From Actinostola sp. cb2023 (Eukaryota; Cnidaria; Anthozoa; Actiniaria; Actinostolidae), in contig JAUJYZ010001573.1 of assembly GCA_033675265.1 (NCBI GenBank), positions 124,001-188,000 of the forward strand: a stretch of 64,000 nt of DNA. Direction: 5' to 3'. The position numbers were made by a program, and so were the translations under genes. Shown one piece after another: positions 62,994 to 64,000 of this stretch. How positions within the stretch are numbered: the first letter of the stretch is position 1; every line of letters starts with the position of its first letter. The notes under the pieces were generated by a model. That model did not search any database and had not been told where the DNA came from. It saw only the letters and a list, made by a program, of their open reading frames with translations.

Positions 62994-63852
62994 TCGTGTA
63001 AATGTCGTGTAAATATCGTGTAAATATCGTGTAAATGTCGTGAAAATGTCGTGTAAATGTCGTGTAAATATCGTGTAAGTTTCGTGTAAATATCGTGTAA
63101 ATATCGTGTAAGTTTCGTGTAAATATCGTGTAAATATCGTGTAAGTTTCGTGTAAATATCGTGTAAATATCGTGTAAGTTTCGTGTAAATGTCGTGTAAG
63201 TTTCGTGTAAATATCGTGTAAATATCGGTGTAAGTTTCGTGTAAATATCGTGTAAATATCGTGTAAGTTTCGTGTAAATATCGTGTAAGTTTCGTGTAAA
63301 TATCGTGTAAATATCGTGTAAGTTTCGTGTAAATATCGTGTAAATATCGTGTAAGTTTCGTGTAAATATTTGACAAAATATCGTGTAAGTTTCGTGTAAA
63401 TATCGTGTAAATATCGTGTAAGTTTCGTGTAAATGTCGTGTAAGTTTCGTGTAAATATCGTGTAAATATCGTGTAAGTTTCGTGTAAATATCGTGTAAAT
63501 ATCGTGTAAGTTTCGTGTAAATATCGTGTAAGTTTCGTGTAAATATCGTGTAAATATCGTGTAAGTTTCGTGTAAATATCGTGTAAATATCGTGTAAGTT
63601 TCGTGTAAATATCGTGTAAATATCGTGTAAGTTTCGTGTAAATATCGTGTAAATATCGTGTAAGTTTCGTGTAAATATCGTGTAAATATCGTGTAAATAT
63701 CGTGTAAATATCGTGTAAATATCGTGTAAATATCGTGTAAGTTTCGTGTAAATATCGTGTAAATATCGTGTAAATATCGTGTAAATATCGTGAAAGTTTC
63801 GTGTAAATATCGTGTAAATATCGTGTAAACATCGTGTAAATGTCGTGTACAT
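62994..63852. repeat. 11 bp minisatellite, about 78 units, in the RIM intron
   Basis: Unit variants TGTAAATATCG (A), TGTAAGTTTCG (B) and TGTAAATGTCG (C). Much of the array follows an A-A-B order, giving a 33 bp higher-order period. Confidence 0.95.
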
Positions 63853-63936
63853 TAAATTCACATGGCTTTATTTATTTATTTTATATTTTACACAGCATGT
63901 ACATCAGCCAATAGCGTGCGTGTTCTTCGTGTTTAC

Positions 63937-64000
63937 CTGTAACGTTTTGCCACGAATATCCACTTTGAAATCTAAACATTGTTGATATAGAGGTTCTAAT
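63937..64000 (-). CDS. RIM-like active-zone protein, penultimate exon visible here (partial)
   Basis: The - strand from the window edge to a GT donor at 63936-63935 encodes 21 residues, including EPLYQQCLDF and RGKTLQ. These match the part of the RIM C2B domain that precedes the WGDYGRMD motif (family consensus around PLYQQ and KVLQ). The phase is 0 at the donor and fits the acceptor of the terminal exon at 62323. The exon continues beyond the window. Confidence 0.8.

Noticed and set aside
62741..63861. Tyr/Thr/Leu/His-rich - strand frames over 340 codons
   Set aside because: Stop-free reading of the 11 bp array within the RIM intron. The non-repetitive tail near 62800-62990 does not match C2B sequence.

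Overview
The window reads as intron-rich, repeat-laden nuclear DNA of an invertebrate animal. It has GT-AG introns, AT-rich intergenic DNA, many miniature inverted-repeat transposons and about fourteen unrelated tandem arrays whose spans add up to roughly 19 kb. A RIM-type presynaptic protein, a KICSTOR subunit and two ZP-domain proteins point to a eumetazoan. A cnidarian (anthozoan-like) fits best, but that is inference from gene content and repeat style, not proof.

Four protein-coding genes can be read by splicing short exons together. (1) KICS2 (C12orf66 family, a KICSTOR subunit that restrains mTORC1) is complete on the + strand in 12 coding exons from 12440 to 25553, giving 447 codons plus stop, close to the family's usual length. 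(2) A ZP-domain membrane protein is complete on the - strand in five coding exons from 41625 down to 30436 (371 aa). (3) A second ZP-domain membrane protein is complete on the + strand in six coding exons from 52297 to 56796 (385 aa). The two ZP genes point away from each other, share intron phases and one exon of identical length (223 nt), and look like an old duplicated pair. (4) The last two coding exons of a RIM-like active-zone protein lie on the - strand at the right edge (63937-64000 and 62015-62323). A possible first exon of an unidentified gene lies on the - strand at 9621-9674, divergent from KICS2.

Layout: 1-9.6 kb holds only repeats (four tandem arrays or array-bearing elements and several inverted-repeat elements). 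9.6-12.4 kb is the spacer before KICS2 and carries nested MITEs. 12.4-25.6 kb is KICS2, whose introns hold a 3.7 kb compound GAT minisatellite, a 450 bp near-perfect palindrome, a GACC-rich array, a 1.9 kb foldback element and a TTA-flanked MITE. 25.6-30.4 kb contains a transposon whose interior has expanded into a 78 bp array. 30.4-41.6 kb is the first ZP gene with a 77 bp array in an intron. 41.6-52.3 kb is the spacer between the ZP genes, with MITEs, a tRNA-like SINE and a G-rich 15 bp array. 52.3-57.4 kb is the second ZP gene. 57.4-62 kb is repeat-rich (119 bp, 113 bp and other arrays). 62-64 kb is the RIM 3' end with two intronic arrays.

The most unusual theme is that several minisatellites sit inside the terminal inverted repeats of MITE-like elements. 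One family has both an expanded 15-unit copy (27841-29844) and an unexpanded single-unit copy (59101-59270) in this window. All long open frames in the window come from stop-poor tandem repeats and are not treated as genes.
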